Positions 9,454 to 17,586 of a stretch of 64,000 nucleotides of DNA are shown piece by piece. The stretch comes from Maribacter aquivivus (GTDB lineage: Bacteria; Bacteroidota; Bacteroidia; Flavobacteriales; Flavobacteriaceae), in assembly GCF_900142175.1 (NCBI RefSeq), contig NZ_FQZX01000001.1, positions 1,488,001 through 1,552,000 of the forward strand, given 5' to 3'. Numbering within the stretch: the first letter of the stretch is position 1; each line of letters opens with the position of its first letter. The notes under the pieces were generated by a model that was given only the letters and a program-made list of their open reading frames with translations, had not been told where the DNA came from and made no database searches. The position numbers and the translations under genes are program-made.

Positions 9454-9819
9454 TTACTTCTTTTCGATTTCTACGTCTATTAACTTTTTCAATTCTTCTA
9501 ATTCAGCTTTACTTAAATTCGTTTCTTGAGTAAAAAATGATGCGAACTGACTAGCGCTATCATTAAAAAAGTTTTTAATGAGTCCGTTAACGTGTTTAGA
9601 GAAATAGTCTTTCTTTTTTACCAACGGAAAGTATTCTCTACTTCTACCAAAGCTTTTATAATCAATAAATTTTTTGTCAGCCATTCTTTTCAATAAAGTG
9701 GCAACAGTGGTTGTTGCGGGTTTTGGTTCTGGGTAAGCATCGAGCAAATCTTTCATGAAAGCCTTTTTTTGCTTCCATAGAATATTCATTAATTCTTCTT
9801 CTGATTTGGATAATTGCAT
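9454..9819 (-). CDS. BlaI/MecI/CopY family transcriptional repressor
   Basis: A 121-residue winged-helix repressor. It begins MQLSKSEEELMNILWKQ, the usual BlaI opening, and has the recognition-helix region PATTTVATLLKRMADKKF at about 33-50 followed by the wing with GRSREYFPLV. The C-terminal half is helical, for dimerisation. Its stop is 2 bp from the start of the M56 peptidase gene, so the two are translated from one message. Three CTACA-type dyads cover its promoter and ribosome binding site, which argues for autorepression. In BlaI/MecI systems the partner peptidase cleaves the repressor to release the operon. Confidence 0.93.
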   Translation of the reverse strand: MQLSKSEEELMNILWKQKKAFMKDLLDAYPEPKPATTTVATLLKRMADKKFIDYKSFGRSREYFPLVKKKDYFSKHVNGLIKNFFNDSASQFASFFTQETNLSKAELEELKKLIDVEIEKK

Positions 9820-9820
9820 T

Positions 9821-9884
9821 TTCTACAAGTTTAGAGTATGTTCTACAAACATAGAACATATATTTTAATTCTACAAGTGTAGAG
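9821..9884 (-). promoter_or_regulatory. blaI promoter with three BlaI-type operators
   Basis: Three related dyads are present: TTCTACAAGTTTAGAG (9821-9836), TTCTACAAACATAGAA (9841-9856) and TTCTACAAGTGTAGAG (9869-9884). They match the TACA-n-TGTA style of BlaI/MecI operators. On the minus strand a -7 element TATGTTTG (9853-9846) lies inside the middle dyad and a TTG (9876-9874) lies inside the upstream dyad, 20 bp away. The third dyad directly abuts the start codon. Repressor binding would therefore cover both promoter elements and the ribosome binding site. Confidence 0.75.
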
Positions 9885-9905
9885 TAAAATGCAATTAGAA
9901 TGGTA

Positions 9906-10451
9906 TTATGATTTTTTAATTCCGAATATAATAGAAATGGTTGCGGTTACGAGTCCCACAGAAAGTAGTATGTTTCCGTTTATCCATCCGAATTCCCAAT
10001 GTAGTATTTTGAATTGAGCACCTATAATTATGCAGAGAACCGTAATAGTGTTTAAAATGATGGAGTAAATTTTCTTTTTTGAGGTTGGTTGTTTTTCTTC
10101 CAATTCAGAAGAAACGTCTTCAGAGAAGAATATGTCTTTTACATATACAATTATGAATACAACCAGTGATATTCTGAACAGGTAAGAGAATATAAAGCCG
10201 TATTTTAAATGGAGTACCTTAAATAAATATTGAAATATAAAGCTAGATAACAAAAAGAACTTGGCATAGTCTAGCCCAATTTTAGTTGATTTTTTATAGA
10301 ACCATATACTATAGAACAGGGTTATACCAACAACAGCAACAATTAGTAAAATATCTGAATATTGCCAATGCATTACTTTAAAGAGCGCTGCAATTATTGC
10401 TAATGCAATGCTGAGTCGAAGAAAAATATGGGTATTTTGCTTTGTAATCAA
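9906..10451 (-). CDS. membrane protein with three GldL-like FKxxHW motifs
   Basis: A 181-residue integral membrane protein with about six helices. A motif recurs three times: ALFKVMHWQYSDI (about 22-34), YLFKVLHLKYGFI (about 75-87) and AQFKILHWEFGWI (about 145-157). The last is followed by a helix (ILLSVGLVTATISIIFGI). From memory, the pattern FKxxHWxxG followed by a helix resembles the N-terminal membrane region of GldL, the type IX secretion motor protein. This protein lacks the long GldL cytoplasmic domain. It lies upstream of blaI on the same strand but is separated from it by the blaI promoter, so it is probably a separate unit. Its function is unknown. Confidence 0.6.
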   Translation of the reverse strand: MITKQNTHIFLRLSIALAIIAALFKVMHWQYSDILLIVAVVGITLFYSIWFYKKSTKIGLDYAKFFLLSSFIFQYLFKVLHLKYGFIFSYLFRISLVVFIIVYVKDIFFSEDVSSELEEKQPTSKKKIYSIILNTITVLCIIIGAQFKILHWEFGWINGNILLSVGLVTATISIIFGIKKS

Positions 10452-10548
10452 TTGCTTAGGTTACTGTAATACTAAGATAGAACGAAAGATTAAAGGTTTA
10501 AGTGTTTTTCAAGAAAGTAAATGAGTGGTGTCTTCTTTTATAAAAGTT

Positions 10549-10556
10549 TAAATTTG
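10549..10556 (+). promoter_or_regulatory. -7 element upstream of the PhnA-like gene
   Basis: TAAATTTG fits TAnnTTTG and sits 20 bp before the start codon. No TTG is found at the expected -33 distance. Confidence 0.35.
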
Positions 10557-10576
10557 TATTCTAAAAACAACCTAGA

Positions 10577-11155
10577 ATGAGTGTAAAAGATGATTTGGAA
10601 GCACGTAGTGGCTCCACTTGTGAGTTATGTACGGGAACCAATAATTTAGAAGTTTTTGAAGTTGAGCCAGTTTCTATTAGCGGAGTCGATTCTAGTATTT
10701 TAGCATGCGAAACATGCCGAACTCAAATTGAAGATCCAGAACAAATGGATGCAAACCACTGGCGTTGTCTTAATGACAGTATGTGGAGTGAGTATGATTC
10801 TGTGAAAGTTGTTGCTTGGAGGATGTTATCTAGATTAAAATCTGAAGGTTGGCCTAAAGATTTATTAGATATGATCTATTTAGAGCCTGAGGCTTTAGTT
10901 TGGGCAAAAGCAACAGGAGAAGGTTTGGCCGAGGCTGACAAGATTATTCACCGCGACGTAAACGGAGTGATATTAGAAAATGGCGATAGCGTTGTTTTAG
11001 TAAAAGATTTGAAAATAAAAGGATCTAGCCAAGTTGCTAAACAAGGTACTGCTGTACGAAGAATTTCTTTAGATCGTGAAAATGCAGAATATATTGAAGG
11101 TAAAGTAGGACCAACAATGACGGTTATAATTACCAAGTACGTTAAGAAAATATAG
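10577..11155 (+). CDS. PhnA domain-containing protein (YjdM-like)
   Basis: A 192-residue protein. The N-terminal zinc-ribbon has CELC at 15-18 and CETC at 44-47, a four-cysteine metal site. The C-terminal domain carries the conserved PhnA segment (DVNGVILENGDSVVLVKDL, then KVGPTMTVIITKYVKK). PhnA/YjdM proteins were named for phosphonate use, but that role is not established for the family, and no phosphonate genes are nearby. The zinc ribbon and SH3-like C-terminal domain suggest a nucleic-acid or protein-binding role. A strong terminator follows. Confidence 0.85.
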   Translation: MSVKDDLEARSGSTCELCTGTNNLEVFEVEPVSISGVDSSILACETCRTQIEDPEQMDANHWRCLNDSMWSEYDSVKVVAWRMLSRLKSEGWPKDLLDMIYLEPEALVWAKATGEGLAEADKIIHRDVNGVILENGDSVVLVKDLKIKGSSQVAKQGTAVRRISLDRENAEYIEGKVGPTMTVIITKYVKKI

Positions 11156-11203
11156 TTTTTGGTTCGTGGAACTTTAATAATATCTGATTTGTTTAAAAAA
11201 ATA

Positions 11204-11236
11204 AAACGTCTTTGCTCGCAAAGACGTTTATTTTTT
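11204..11236. terminator. terminator after the PhnA-like gene
   Basis: AAACGTCTTTGC (11204-11215) and GCAAAGACGTTT (11218-11229) form a 12-bp perfect stem followed by a T run. A-rich sequence on the other side could let it also serve the convergent dipeptidase gene. Confidence 0.85.
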
Positions 11237-11243
11237 TAATTTA

Positions 11244-11285
11244 TTTTCAACTTTCAACTTTCAACTTTCAACTTTCAACTTTCAA
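11244..11285. repeat. heptanucleotide tandem repeat (CTTTCAA)
   Basis: One degenerate and five exact copies of CTTTCAA run head to tail between the terminator and the stop codon of the dipeptidase gene. The repeat ends directly at the TAG stop complement (11286-11288). It is non-coding, so copy-number change would alter only the 3' untranslated region. Confidence 0.9.
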
Positions 11286-12677
11286 CTACTTCTTAGTCAT
11301 TTCTGTAAAATACTCATAGAAATAAGGAATAGTTTCAATTCCTTTAAAGTAATTCCACACTCCGAAATGTTCGTTAGGGGAGTGTATGGCATCACTATCT
11401 AGACCAAAGCCCATAAGTATAGTCTTGCTTTTTAGCTCTTGTTCAAATAAAGAAACAATAGGAATACTACCACCACTACGTTGTGGAATTGGTTTTTTGC
11501 CAAATGTAGTTTCATAAGCTTTTGAAGCTGCTTGGTAAGCAATGGTATCTATAGGAGTTACATACCCTTGTCCGCCATGATGTGGTTTCACAACCACTTT
11601 TACACCTTTAGGTGCTATAGCTTCAAAATGAGTCTTGAATAAATCGGTAATTTCTTTCCAATCTTGATTAGGAACCAATCGCATAGATATTTTTGCGAAT
11701 GCCTTACTTGCAATAACAGTTTTTGCACCTTCGCCAGTATATCCGCCCCAAATACCATTAACATCTAATGTTGGTCTAATGGAATTACGTTCGTTGGTAG
11801 AATATCCTTTTTCACCGTAAACAGATTCAATATCTAAAGCTTCTTGGTATTTTTCAATACTAAAAGGTGCTTTTGCCATTTCTGCACGTTCTTCAGCAGA
11901 TAGCTCTTCTACCTTATCATAAAAACCAGGTATAGTAATATGATTGTTTTCGTCATGTAGACTGGCAATCATTTTGGTTAAAATATTTATCGGGTTAGCA
12001 ACCGCACCACCATATAATCCGGAATGTAAATCACGATTAGGACCTGTAACCTCTACTTCAACATAACTTAGACCGCGTAAACCTGTAGTTATTGACGGCA
12101 CATCATTGGCAATCATACCTGTATCTGATATTAAAATAACATCATTTGCCAGCTTCTCTCTATTCTCGGCTACGTAAATGGCGAGATTATTACTGCCAAC
12201 TTCTTCTTCACCTTCAATCATGAATTTTACATTACATGGCAGTTGATTAGTTTTTACCATCAACTCCAATGCTTTTACATGCATATACATTTGACCCTTG
12301 TCATCACATGCTCCACGAGCAAATATGGCACCTTCTGGGTGTTTCTCTGTTTTTTTAATAACAGGTTCAAATGGTGGTGAATGCCAAAGATTAATAGGAT
12401 CTGCCGGTTGAACGTCATAATGGCCATAAACAAGAACTGTAGGTAGATCAGTATTTATGATTTTTTCACCATATACGATTGGGTAACCTGCAGTTTCATG
12501 AATTTCAACAACATCGCAACCTGCTTCTTCTAATCGAGTTTTAACCGTTTCAGCTGTATCTAAAACGTCTTGAGAAAAGGCAGAGTCTGCGCTAACAGAC
12601 GGAATCTTAAGTAGTTCGATAAGCTCATTTAAAAATCGGTCCTTATTTTCCGATAGATAATTCTTTACGTTTTTCAT
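11286..12677 (-). CDS. M20 family dipeptidase
   Basis: A 463-residue cytoplasmic zinc metallopeptidase. Visible motifs are the metal-binding YGHYDVQPAD near residue 85, RGACDDKGQ, and the catalytic/metal EGEEEVGS near 153. The dimerisation domain is inserted after that (PNRDLHSGLYGG), and IHSPNEHFG is near the C-terminus. Length and motifs fit the dipeptidase subgroup of the M20 family that hydrolyses dipeptides, rather than ArgE or DapE. There is no signal peptide. It is a single gene with convergent and divergent neighbours, and its stop codon is flanked by the heptamer repeat. Confidence 0.92.
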   Translation of the reverse strand: MKNVKNYLSENKDRFLNELIELLKIPSVSADSAFSQDVLDTAETVKTRLEEAGCDVVEIHETAGYPIVYGEKIINTDLPTVLVYGHYDVQPADPINLWHSPPFEPVIKKTEKHPEGAIFARGACDDKGQMYMHVKALELMVKTNQLPCNVKFMIEGEEEVGSNNLAIYVAENREKLANDVILISDTGMIANDVPSITTGLRGLSYVEVEVTGPNRDLHSGLYGGAVANPINILTKMIASLHDENNHITIPGFYDKVEELSAEERAEMAKAPFSIEKYQEALDIESVYGEKGYSTNERNSIRPTLDVNGIWGGYTGEGAKTVIASKAFAKISMRLVPNQDWKEITDLFKTHFEAIAPKGVKVVVKPHHGGQGYVTPIDTIAYQAASKAYETTFGKKPIPQRSGGSIPIVSLFEQELKSKTILMGFGLDSDAIHSPNEHFGVWNYFKGIETIPYFYEYFTEMTKK

Positions 12678-12760
12678 GTACTATTTTATATGACTTTCGA
12701 TAAAAGTACAAAAAGCGTAATTTTTAAATAGCTAAAATTTAGAGAATTGATTTTTTGCGT

Positions 12761-12768
12761 TATATTTG
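12761..12768 (+). promoter_or_regulatory. -7 element of tRNA-Leu
   Basis: TATATTTG matches TAnnTTTG and lies 38 bp before the mature tRNA 5' end. A TTG at 12747-12749 is too close (11 bp) to be an ordinary -33 element. Confidence 0.45.
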
Positions 12769-12806
12769 CACCCCGATAATCACTATTTAGTGATTTAGGA
12801 AAGTAT

Positions 12807-12888
12807 GCAGGCGTGGTGGAATTGGTAGACACGCTAGACTTAGGATCTAGTGCCTTGCGGTGTGAGAGTTCGAGTCTCTCCGCCTGTA
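12807..12888 (+). tRNA. tRNA-Leu (anticodon UAG)
   Basis: An 82-nt class II tRNA. The acceptor stem pairs GCAGGCG with CGCCTGT (one G-U) and the discriminator is A. The anticodon stem CTAGA/TCTAG encloses loop CTTAGGA, so the anticodon is UAG. The variable arm is long, and the T arm contains GTTCGAGTC. CCA is not encoded. A strong terminator follows 7 bp downstream. Confidence 0.97.
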
Positions 12889-12895
12889 CAACGAG

Positions 12896-12926
12896 AAGCC
12901 TCTTGAGAAATCAAGAGGCTTTTTTT
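12896..12926 (+). terminator. terminator after tRNA-Leu
   Basis: AAGCCTCTTGA (12896-12906) and TCAAGAGGCTT (12911-12921) form an 11-bp stem with a GAAA tetraloop, then seven T residues. Confidence 0.92.
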
Positions 12927-13054
12927 ATGCGGTAGATTTTAATCAACCTTTAACTTTTTTAAATAACAACGTCGTTATTTGTTACTCTTGTAAGTTTTCA
13001 ATAGTATTTACTTCTAATACAATGATATTGCTAATAGTATAGAAATAACATAAT

Positions 13055-14263
13055 ATGGGCTTTGAAAAAGTAACATTTACAAATTCAGAAGGAAAACAAC
13101 TTGATGCAAGGTTGGAAATACCCAATAATCAAGAGGCACACAGTTATGCGATTTTTGCGCATTGCTTTACTTGTAATAAAAACTTTTCTGCTGTTCGTAA
13201 TATCTCAAGGGCATTAGTAAATAAAGGTATCGCCGTACTTCGGTTTGATTTTACGGGTTTAGGTGATAGTGAAGGTGACTTTGAAGAAACCAATTTTTCA
13301 TCTAATGTTTCTGATCTAATACAGGCAGCTAAATTTTTAGAAGATAATTTTAAGGCTCCTTCTTTGTTGGTTGGGCATTCATTAGGTGGCGCAGCGGTTA
13401 TTTTTGCCGCTTCGCAATTAGAATCTGTATTGGCTGTTGCAACTGTTGGGGCACCATCTTCTCCTTCGCATGTGCAGCATTTGTTCAAATCAAGTGTAGC
13501 GGAGATTAATTCGACAGGTAAAGCAAAGGTGAATATCGGTGGTAGGGATTTTACCATTAATAAAGATTTTATAGATGATATTGAGTCAAAACCTATGGAG
13601 TCTGTGCTTAAGAACATGAGAAAACCTTTTTTGGTTATTCATTCGCCACAAGATACCATAGTAGGTATTGAAAATGCGAAAGAATTATACAGCTATGCGC
13701 ATCATCCAAAAAGCTTTGTGTCTATTGATAGGGCAGACCATTTATTAATGAATAGTGCAGATTCTACTTATGTTGGTAATGTAATATCTGGTTGGGCAGA
13801 ACGTTATTTAGATGTTCCGAAGAAAGAGGTTTTAAAAACTTCTCATCAAGTGGCAGTAAGCATAGGTAATGAAGGTTTTACCTCTGAAATTGTTTCTGGT
13901 AATCATTTGTTAATAGCTGATGAGCCGATAGATTTTGGCGGGAATGATTTTGGACCATCACCTTATGACTATTTGGCTTCTGGTTTAGGTGCTTGTACCG
14001 CAATGACCTTAAGAATGTATGCGACCCGTAAAAAATGGGATTTACAGAAAGTAGTTGTGCATGTAGATCATGGCAAAGACCATGCTCCAGATTCAGAAAA
14101 TGTTTCTTCTGACGGAAAAAAAATTGATACTTTTAAAAGAGAAATAGAAATATCCGGAAATTTAGATGATAAGCAACGGCAAAGATTGTTAGAAATAGCA
14201 GATAAATGTCCTGTACATAAAACGCTTTCTAAAGGAGCTTTGATTATGACGGAATTAAAATAA
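13055..14263 (+). CDS. bifunctional alpha/beta hydrolase / OsmC family protein
   Basis: A 402-residue fusion. Residues 1-255 are an alpha/beta hydrolase with the nucleophile elbow GHSLGG at about 107-112, an acid near PQDTIVG and the catalytic histidine in DRADHLLM. Residues 265-402 are an OsmC/Ohr-like domain with the first redox cysteine in GLGACTAMTLRMYA and the second in DKCPVHKTL. OsmC domains reduce organic hydroperoxides. The hydrolase may supply or process substrate lipid peroxides or esters, which is inference. The fusion is known in flavobacteria. A DUF427 gene follows 21 bp after the stop and is probably in the same transcript. Confidence 0.92.
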   Translation: MGFEKVTFTNSEGKQLDARLEIPNNQEAHSYAIFAHCFTCNKNFSAVRNISRALVNKGIAVLRFDFTGLGDSEGDFEETNFSSNVSDLIQAAKFLEDNFKAPSLLVGHSLGGAAVIFAASQLESVLAVATVGAPSSPSHVQHLFKSSVAEINSTGKAKVNIGGRDFTINKDFIDDIESKPMESVLKNMRKPFLVIHSPQDTIVGIENAKELYSYAHHPKSFVSIDRADHLLMNSADSTYVGNVISGWAERYLDVPKKEVLKTSHQVAVSIGNEGFTSEIVSGNHLLIADEPIDFGGNDFGPSPYDYLASGLGACTAMTLRMYATRKKWDLQKVVVHVDHGKDHAPDSENVSSDGKKIDTFKREIEISGNLDDKQRQRLLEIADKCPVHKTLSKGALIMTELK

Positions 14264-14284
14264 TATGATTTAAGAATTAAAACT

Positions 14285-14566
14285 ATGATACAAGCAATTT
14301 GGAATAATAAGGTAATTGCAGAAAGTGATGCAACTGTTGTAATAGAAGGAAATCATTATTTTCCGCCTAACGATATTAAGAAAGAATTTTTTAAAAGTAC
14401 AGAAACTCATAGTATGTGCCCCTGGAAAGGAATTGCTTCTTATTACGATGTAGAAGTAGACGGTGAAGTAAATAAAGATGCGGCATGGTACTACCCAGAA
14501 GTTTCAGAATTAGCAAAAGGTATTAAGGGTTACGTTGCCTTTTGGAAAGGTGTTGAAGTGAAATAG
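14285..14566 (+). CDS. DUF427 domain-containing protein
   Basis: A 93-residue single-domain protein. The family signature is clear: W..KVIAES near the start, HYFPP in the middle, then HSMCPWKGIASYYDV and DAAWYYPEV. DUF427 is a small beta-rich fold of unknown biochemical role. The gene follows the hydrolase/OsmC fusion by 21 bp and shares its terminator. Confidence 0.9.
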   Translation: MIQAIWNNKVIAESDATVVIEGNHYFPPNDIKKEFFKSTETHSMCPWKGIASYYDVEVDGEVNKDAAWYYPEVSELAKGIKGYVAFWKGVEVK

Positions 14567-14587
14567 AATATTTATTGTAAATTAGAA

Positions 14588-14617
14588 AAAGGTCAGCCAA
14601 AAGCTGACCTTTTTTTT
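14588..14617 (+). terminator. terminator of the hydrolase/OsmC-DUF427 unit
   Basis: AAAGGTCAGC (14588-14597) and GCTGACCTTT (14603-14612) form a 10-bp stem with a 5-base loop, followed by more T residues. Confidence 0.92.
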
Positions 14618-14665
14618 GTTGATAAATTATACGACAGCATTTATAATGTTTTTTAAATGCTTAGT

Positions 14666-14705
14666 TTATTTTGTTTCAAGCATAGTAAAACTTGAAACAA
14701 AATAA
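14666..14705. repeat. 40-bp perfect inverted repeat upstream of the propeller regulator
   Basis: TTATTTTGTTTCAAG (14666-14680) and CTTGAAACAAAATAA (14691-14705) are exact reverse complements separated by 10 bp. No T run follows, so it is not a typical terminator. It lies 57 bp before the regulator start codon, where an operator or leader hairpin would be expected. Confidence 0.7.
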
Positions 14706-14761
14706 TTACTCCGTATTAAATACCTTATATTTAAAACTATTAAATTTTGATGTTCGCTTAA

Positions 14762-17566
14762 ATGATATTGAAATCTTTGTATAGTTTAATTTTTCTTTTT
14801 GCCTTGTGTGTCTTTGGTCAAGAGCTTCCACCAATTCAAAATTACACTCCTATTGAATACAATGCTGGTAACCAAAATTGGTCTATTGCCCAATCTAATG
14901 ACCATACAATGTATGTTGCAAACAATAGTGGATTGTTGGAGTTTAACGGAAATGCTTGGACCTTGTACCAAATACCTTATGGCACTCCCGTAAAATCTGT
15001 TATGGTTTTAAATGGAAGAGTGTTTACAGGCAGTTATATGCAATTTGGGTATTGGACACGCAATGAGTTTGGAGTTTTGATTTATACATCCATTTCTGAC
15101 CAGTTGAAAACACCGCTCATAGAAGATGAGGATTTTTGGAATATATCGCATTTCAAAGACTGGGTTTTGTTTCAATCATTAGATAGAATTTATATCTACA
15201 ATATTAAAAAGTCAACATTTGAAATTTTAGATGCTAAAAATAATAGTCCTAAAATATTTGAAATAGGTAATAAAATATATTTTCAAAAGCTCGGAAAGGG
15301 CTTGTTTACATTAGAAAATGGAGAGCCTATTCTAGTATCTGATGACTTAATTCTTAAGCAAACTAATGTTGTTGGTGCATTTCTGGTAGATAATAGAATA
15401 CTGATCATTACAGAACAGGCAGATTTTTTTTATCTAGAAAATAATATTCTAGTTGAATGGAAATTGCCTGTAGAGACAGATTTTTATCTGAGCAAGATTT
15501 ATAGTGCTTTACGTTTAAATGATGGGTCTTATGTATTGGGTACAATCTCAAAAGGTATATTTCAATTAGATGTAAACGGTAATATCATAAGAAATATTAA
15601 TCAAGAAAAAGGTCTTAACAACAATACAGTATTATCGTTATTTCAAGATATAGATAATAATCTGTGGCTTGGGTTGGATAATGGAGTTAGCGTCATCAAT
15701 TTAGCCTCACCTTTTAAAGAATATATTGACCATATAGGGGCTTTAGGTGTTGTTTATACTGCTAAGAAAAAAGGCGATTTTTTATATTTAGGTACAAATC
15801 AAGGACTATTTTATAAAAAATATCAAGAGGGAAATTCTTTTAAACTCATTGAGGGTACCCAAGGTCAAGTTTGGTTGCTAAAAGAAATTAATGGTACATT
15901 ATTCTGTGGTCATCACAATGGAACTTTTGTTATAACGGATGATATTGCTACGAAAATTTCAGAAGTTTCAGGTGCGTGGGATATTCAAAGTATAGAATAT
16001 AAGCAAAACTTGCTTATTCAAGGTAATTATAAAGGTCTAAGTGTACTTGAGCAAGTAGATGATAAATGGCAGTACCGCAATAGTATTGATGGTTTTGATA
16101 GCTCGAGTAGATTTTTTGAGTTCGTCGGAGAAAATCATTTACTAGTAAATCATGATTATAAGGGAATTTTTGACTTGCAAATTAACCACGAATATAAGAA
16201 GGTTGTAAAACTAGACAGTAAGGAATCTAAAGGCAATGGTTCTAGCTTGGTTAGATATAAGGGCGATATTCTTTATAGGACTATTAACGGTGTTTTTAAA
16301 TACAATGTAAATCAACATGAATTTTTAATAGATTCAGTTCTAACAAGCAAATTTTTTAATGCAGATGAGCGTATTATCGGCATACTTCAGTCGACTAACA
16401 ATTACGAAAGGTTATGGGGCTTTACGAATTATAATATAATTACTGTTTCTAATGGGTATTTAAGTAAAGAACCACAAACGGTTAAAATTTCAATTCCAAA
16501 TTTCTTTAGGCGTAGTATGGGAATCTTAGGTTTTGAATCTATCGTGCATTTAGAAAAAAATCTTTATTTGATAGGTATTTCTAACGGTTATATCACTTTG
16601 GATTTAAGTGAAGCTAAACAGCGTGATTGTCAAATAAAGATAAATTCTGTTTTTGGAAAGTCTCATGAAACTCCAAAAATTGATCTTTCTCTTCAAGACA
16701 ATCAAGAATTAGAGTATTCAGAAAATAACGTAAGTTTTAATTATAATGTTACAGAGTATGATAGATATACAGAAGTGTATTATCAAAATAAATTAAACGG
16801 TTTAAATGAAGAATGGAGTACTTGGTCGCTTATGCCCAATACTTCATTTGATAATCTACCATATGGTTCTTATGAGTTTAAGGTGAGAGCTAAGGTGGGT
16901 AATAGTTTATCAATTAATACGGCTGCATATAGCTTTAAAATTCTAAGGCCTTGGTATGTGTCATACTGGGCTATTTTGTGTTATGTTATACTAGCGGTTT
17001 TATTCTCTTTGCTAATTCACAGAAATTATAAGAATTATTATAAAAAACAGCAAAGTCAACTTATAAAAGCTAATAACAAACGGTTAAAACGTAAGAAATT
17101 AAAAAACCAGAAGAAGATAGTTCAAATAAAAAATAATCAATTACAAGAACTTGTTGATAGTAAGAATAGAGAATTGGCAATCTCTACAATGAGTATTATT
17201 AAAAAGAATGAGTTTTTAAGTGCTATTAAAGATCAATTAAAAAGTAGCACAGATAACCCAAAGGTGAAAGCTGTAATCAGAACTATTGACAGGAATATTA
17301 ATAATGAAGACGATTGGAAATTTTTTGAAAGTGCATTTAATAATGCAGATAAAGATTTCTTGAAAAAGGTGAAAGAAAAGCATTCTGAGTTATCTGCAAA
17401 TGATTTAAGGTTGTGTGCATACTTAAGACTAAACCTGTCTTCTAAAGAAATTGCACCTCTTTTAAATATATCGGTAAGAAGTGTTGAGGTGAAACGATAC
17501 CGTCTGCGTAAAAAAATGAATCTTCCGCGCGAAACTGGCTTAACTGACTATATCATCAATTTATAA
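14762..17566 (+). CDS. membrane-spanning propeller/Y_Y_Y sensor with LuxR-type DNA-binding domain
   Basis: A 934-residue one-component regulator. A signal/anchor is at 1-20 (SLIFLFALCVFGQELP). Residues about 20-640 are beta-propeller repeats of the two-component regulator propeller type (NNTVLSLFQDIDNNLWLGLD is one clear blade). A Y_Y_Y domain follows at about 650-728 (NEEWSTWSLMPNTSF, SYEFKVRA). A membrane helix is at about 733-755. Then comes a basic coiled coil and a LuxR-type helix-turn-helix at about 875-934 (LSSKEIAPLLNISVRSVEVK). There is no histidine kinase or receiver domain, so ligand sensing outside would be coupled directly to DNA binding inside. The next gene encodes a GH16 glycanase, so the ligand is probably a beta-glucan-type polysaccharide; that is inference. 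Confidence 0.9.
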   Translation: MILKSLYSLIFLFALCVFGQELPPIQNYTPIEYNAGNQNWSIAQSNDHTMYVANNSGLLEFNGNAWTLYQIPYGTPVKSVMVLNGRVFTGSYMQFGYWTRNEFGVLIYTSISDQLKTPLIEDEDFWNISHFKDWVLFQSLDRIYIYNIKKSTFEILDAKNNSPKIFEIGNKIYFQKLGKGLFTLENGEPILVSDDLILKQTNVVGAFLVDNRILIITEQADFFYLENNILVEWKLPVETDFYLSKIYSALRLNDGSYVLGTISKGIFQLDVNGNIIRNINQEKGLNNNTVLSLFQDIDNNLWLGLDNGVSVINLASPFKEYIDHIGALGVVYTAKKKGDFLYLGTNQGLFYKKYQEGNSFKLIEGTQGQVWLLKEINGTLFCGHHNGTFVITDDIATKISEVSGAWDIQSIEYKQNLLIQGNYKGLSVLEQVDDKWQYRNSIDGFDSSSRFFEFVGENHLLVNHDYKGIFDLQINHEYKKVVKLDSKESKGNGSSLVRYKGDILYRTINGVFKYNVNQHEFLIDSVLTSKFFNADERIIGILQSTNNYERLWGFTNYNIITVSNGYLSKEPQTVKISIPNFFRRSMGILGFESIVHLEKNLYLIGISNGYITLDLSEAKQRDCQIKINSVFGKSHETPKIDLSLQDNQELEYSENNVSFNYNVTEYDRYTEVYYQNKLNGLNEEWSTWSLMPNTSFDNLPYGSYEFKVRAKVGNSLSINTAAYSFKILRPWYVSYWAILCYVILAVLFSLLIHRNYKNYYKKQQSQLIKANNKRLKRKKLKNQKKIVQIKNNQLQELVDSKNRELAISTMSIIKKNEFLSAIKDQLKSSTDNPKVKAVIRTIDRNINNEDDWKFFESAFNNADKDFLKKVKEKHSELSANDLRLCAYLRLNLSSKEIAPLLNISVRSVEVKRYRLRKKMNLPRETGLTDYIINL

Positions 17567-17586
17567 TCTCCACTACAAAACTTAAT

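Noticed and set aside
5702..9819. A beta-lactam resistance operon
   Set aside because: BlaI and an M56 peptidase are present, but there is no penicillin-binding sensor domain and no beta-lactamase nearby.
9677..9859. A 60-residue minus-strand ORF overlapping the start of blaI
   Set aside because: Different frame across the operators and the blaI start; blaI explains the region.
11244..11285. Phase-variation switch by the heptamer repeat
   Set aside because: The array lies after the stop codon and outside any promoter, so copy change would not shift a reading frame.
13144..13617. A 157-residue minus-strand ORF inside the hydrolase/OsmC gene
   Set aside because: Antisense of a clear catalytic domain; no ribosome binding site or family features.
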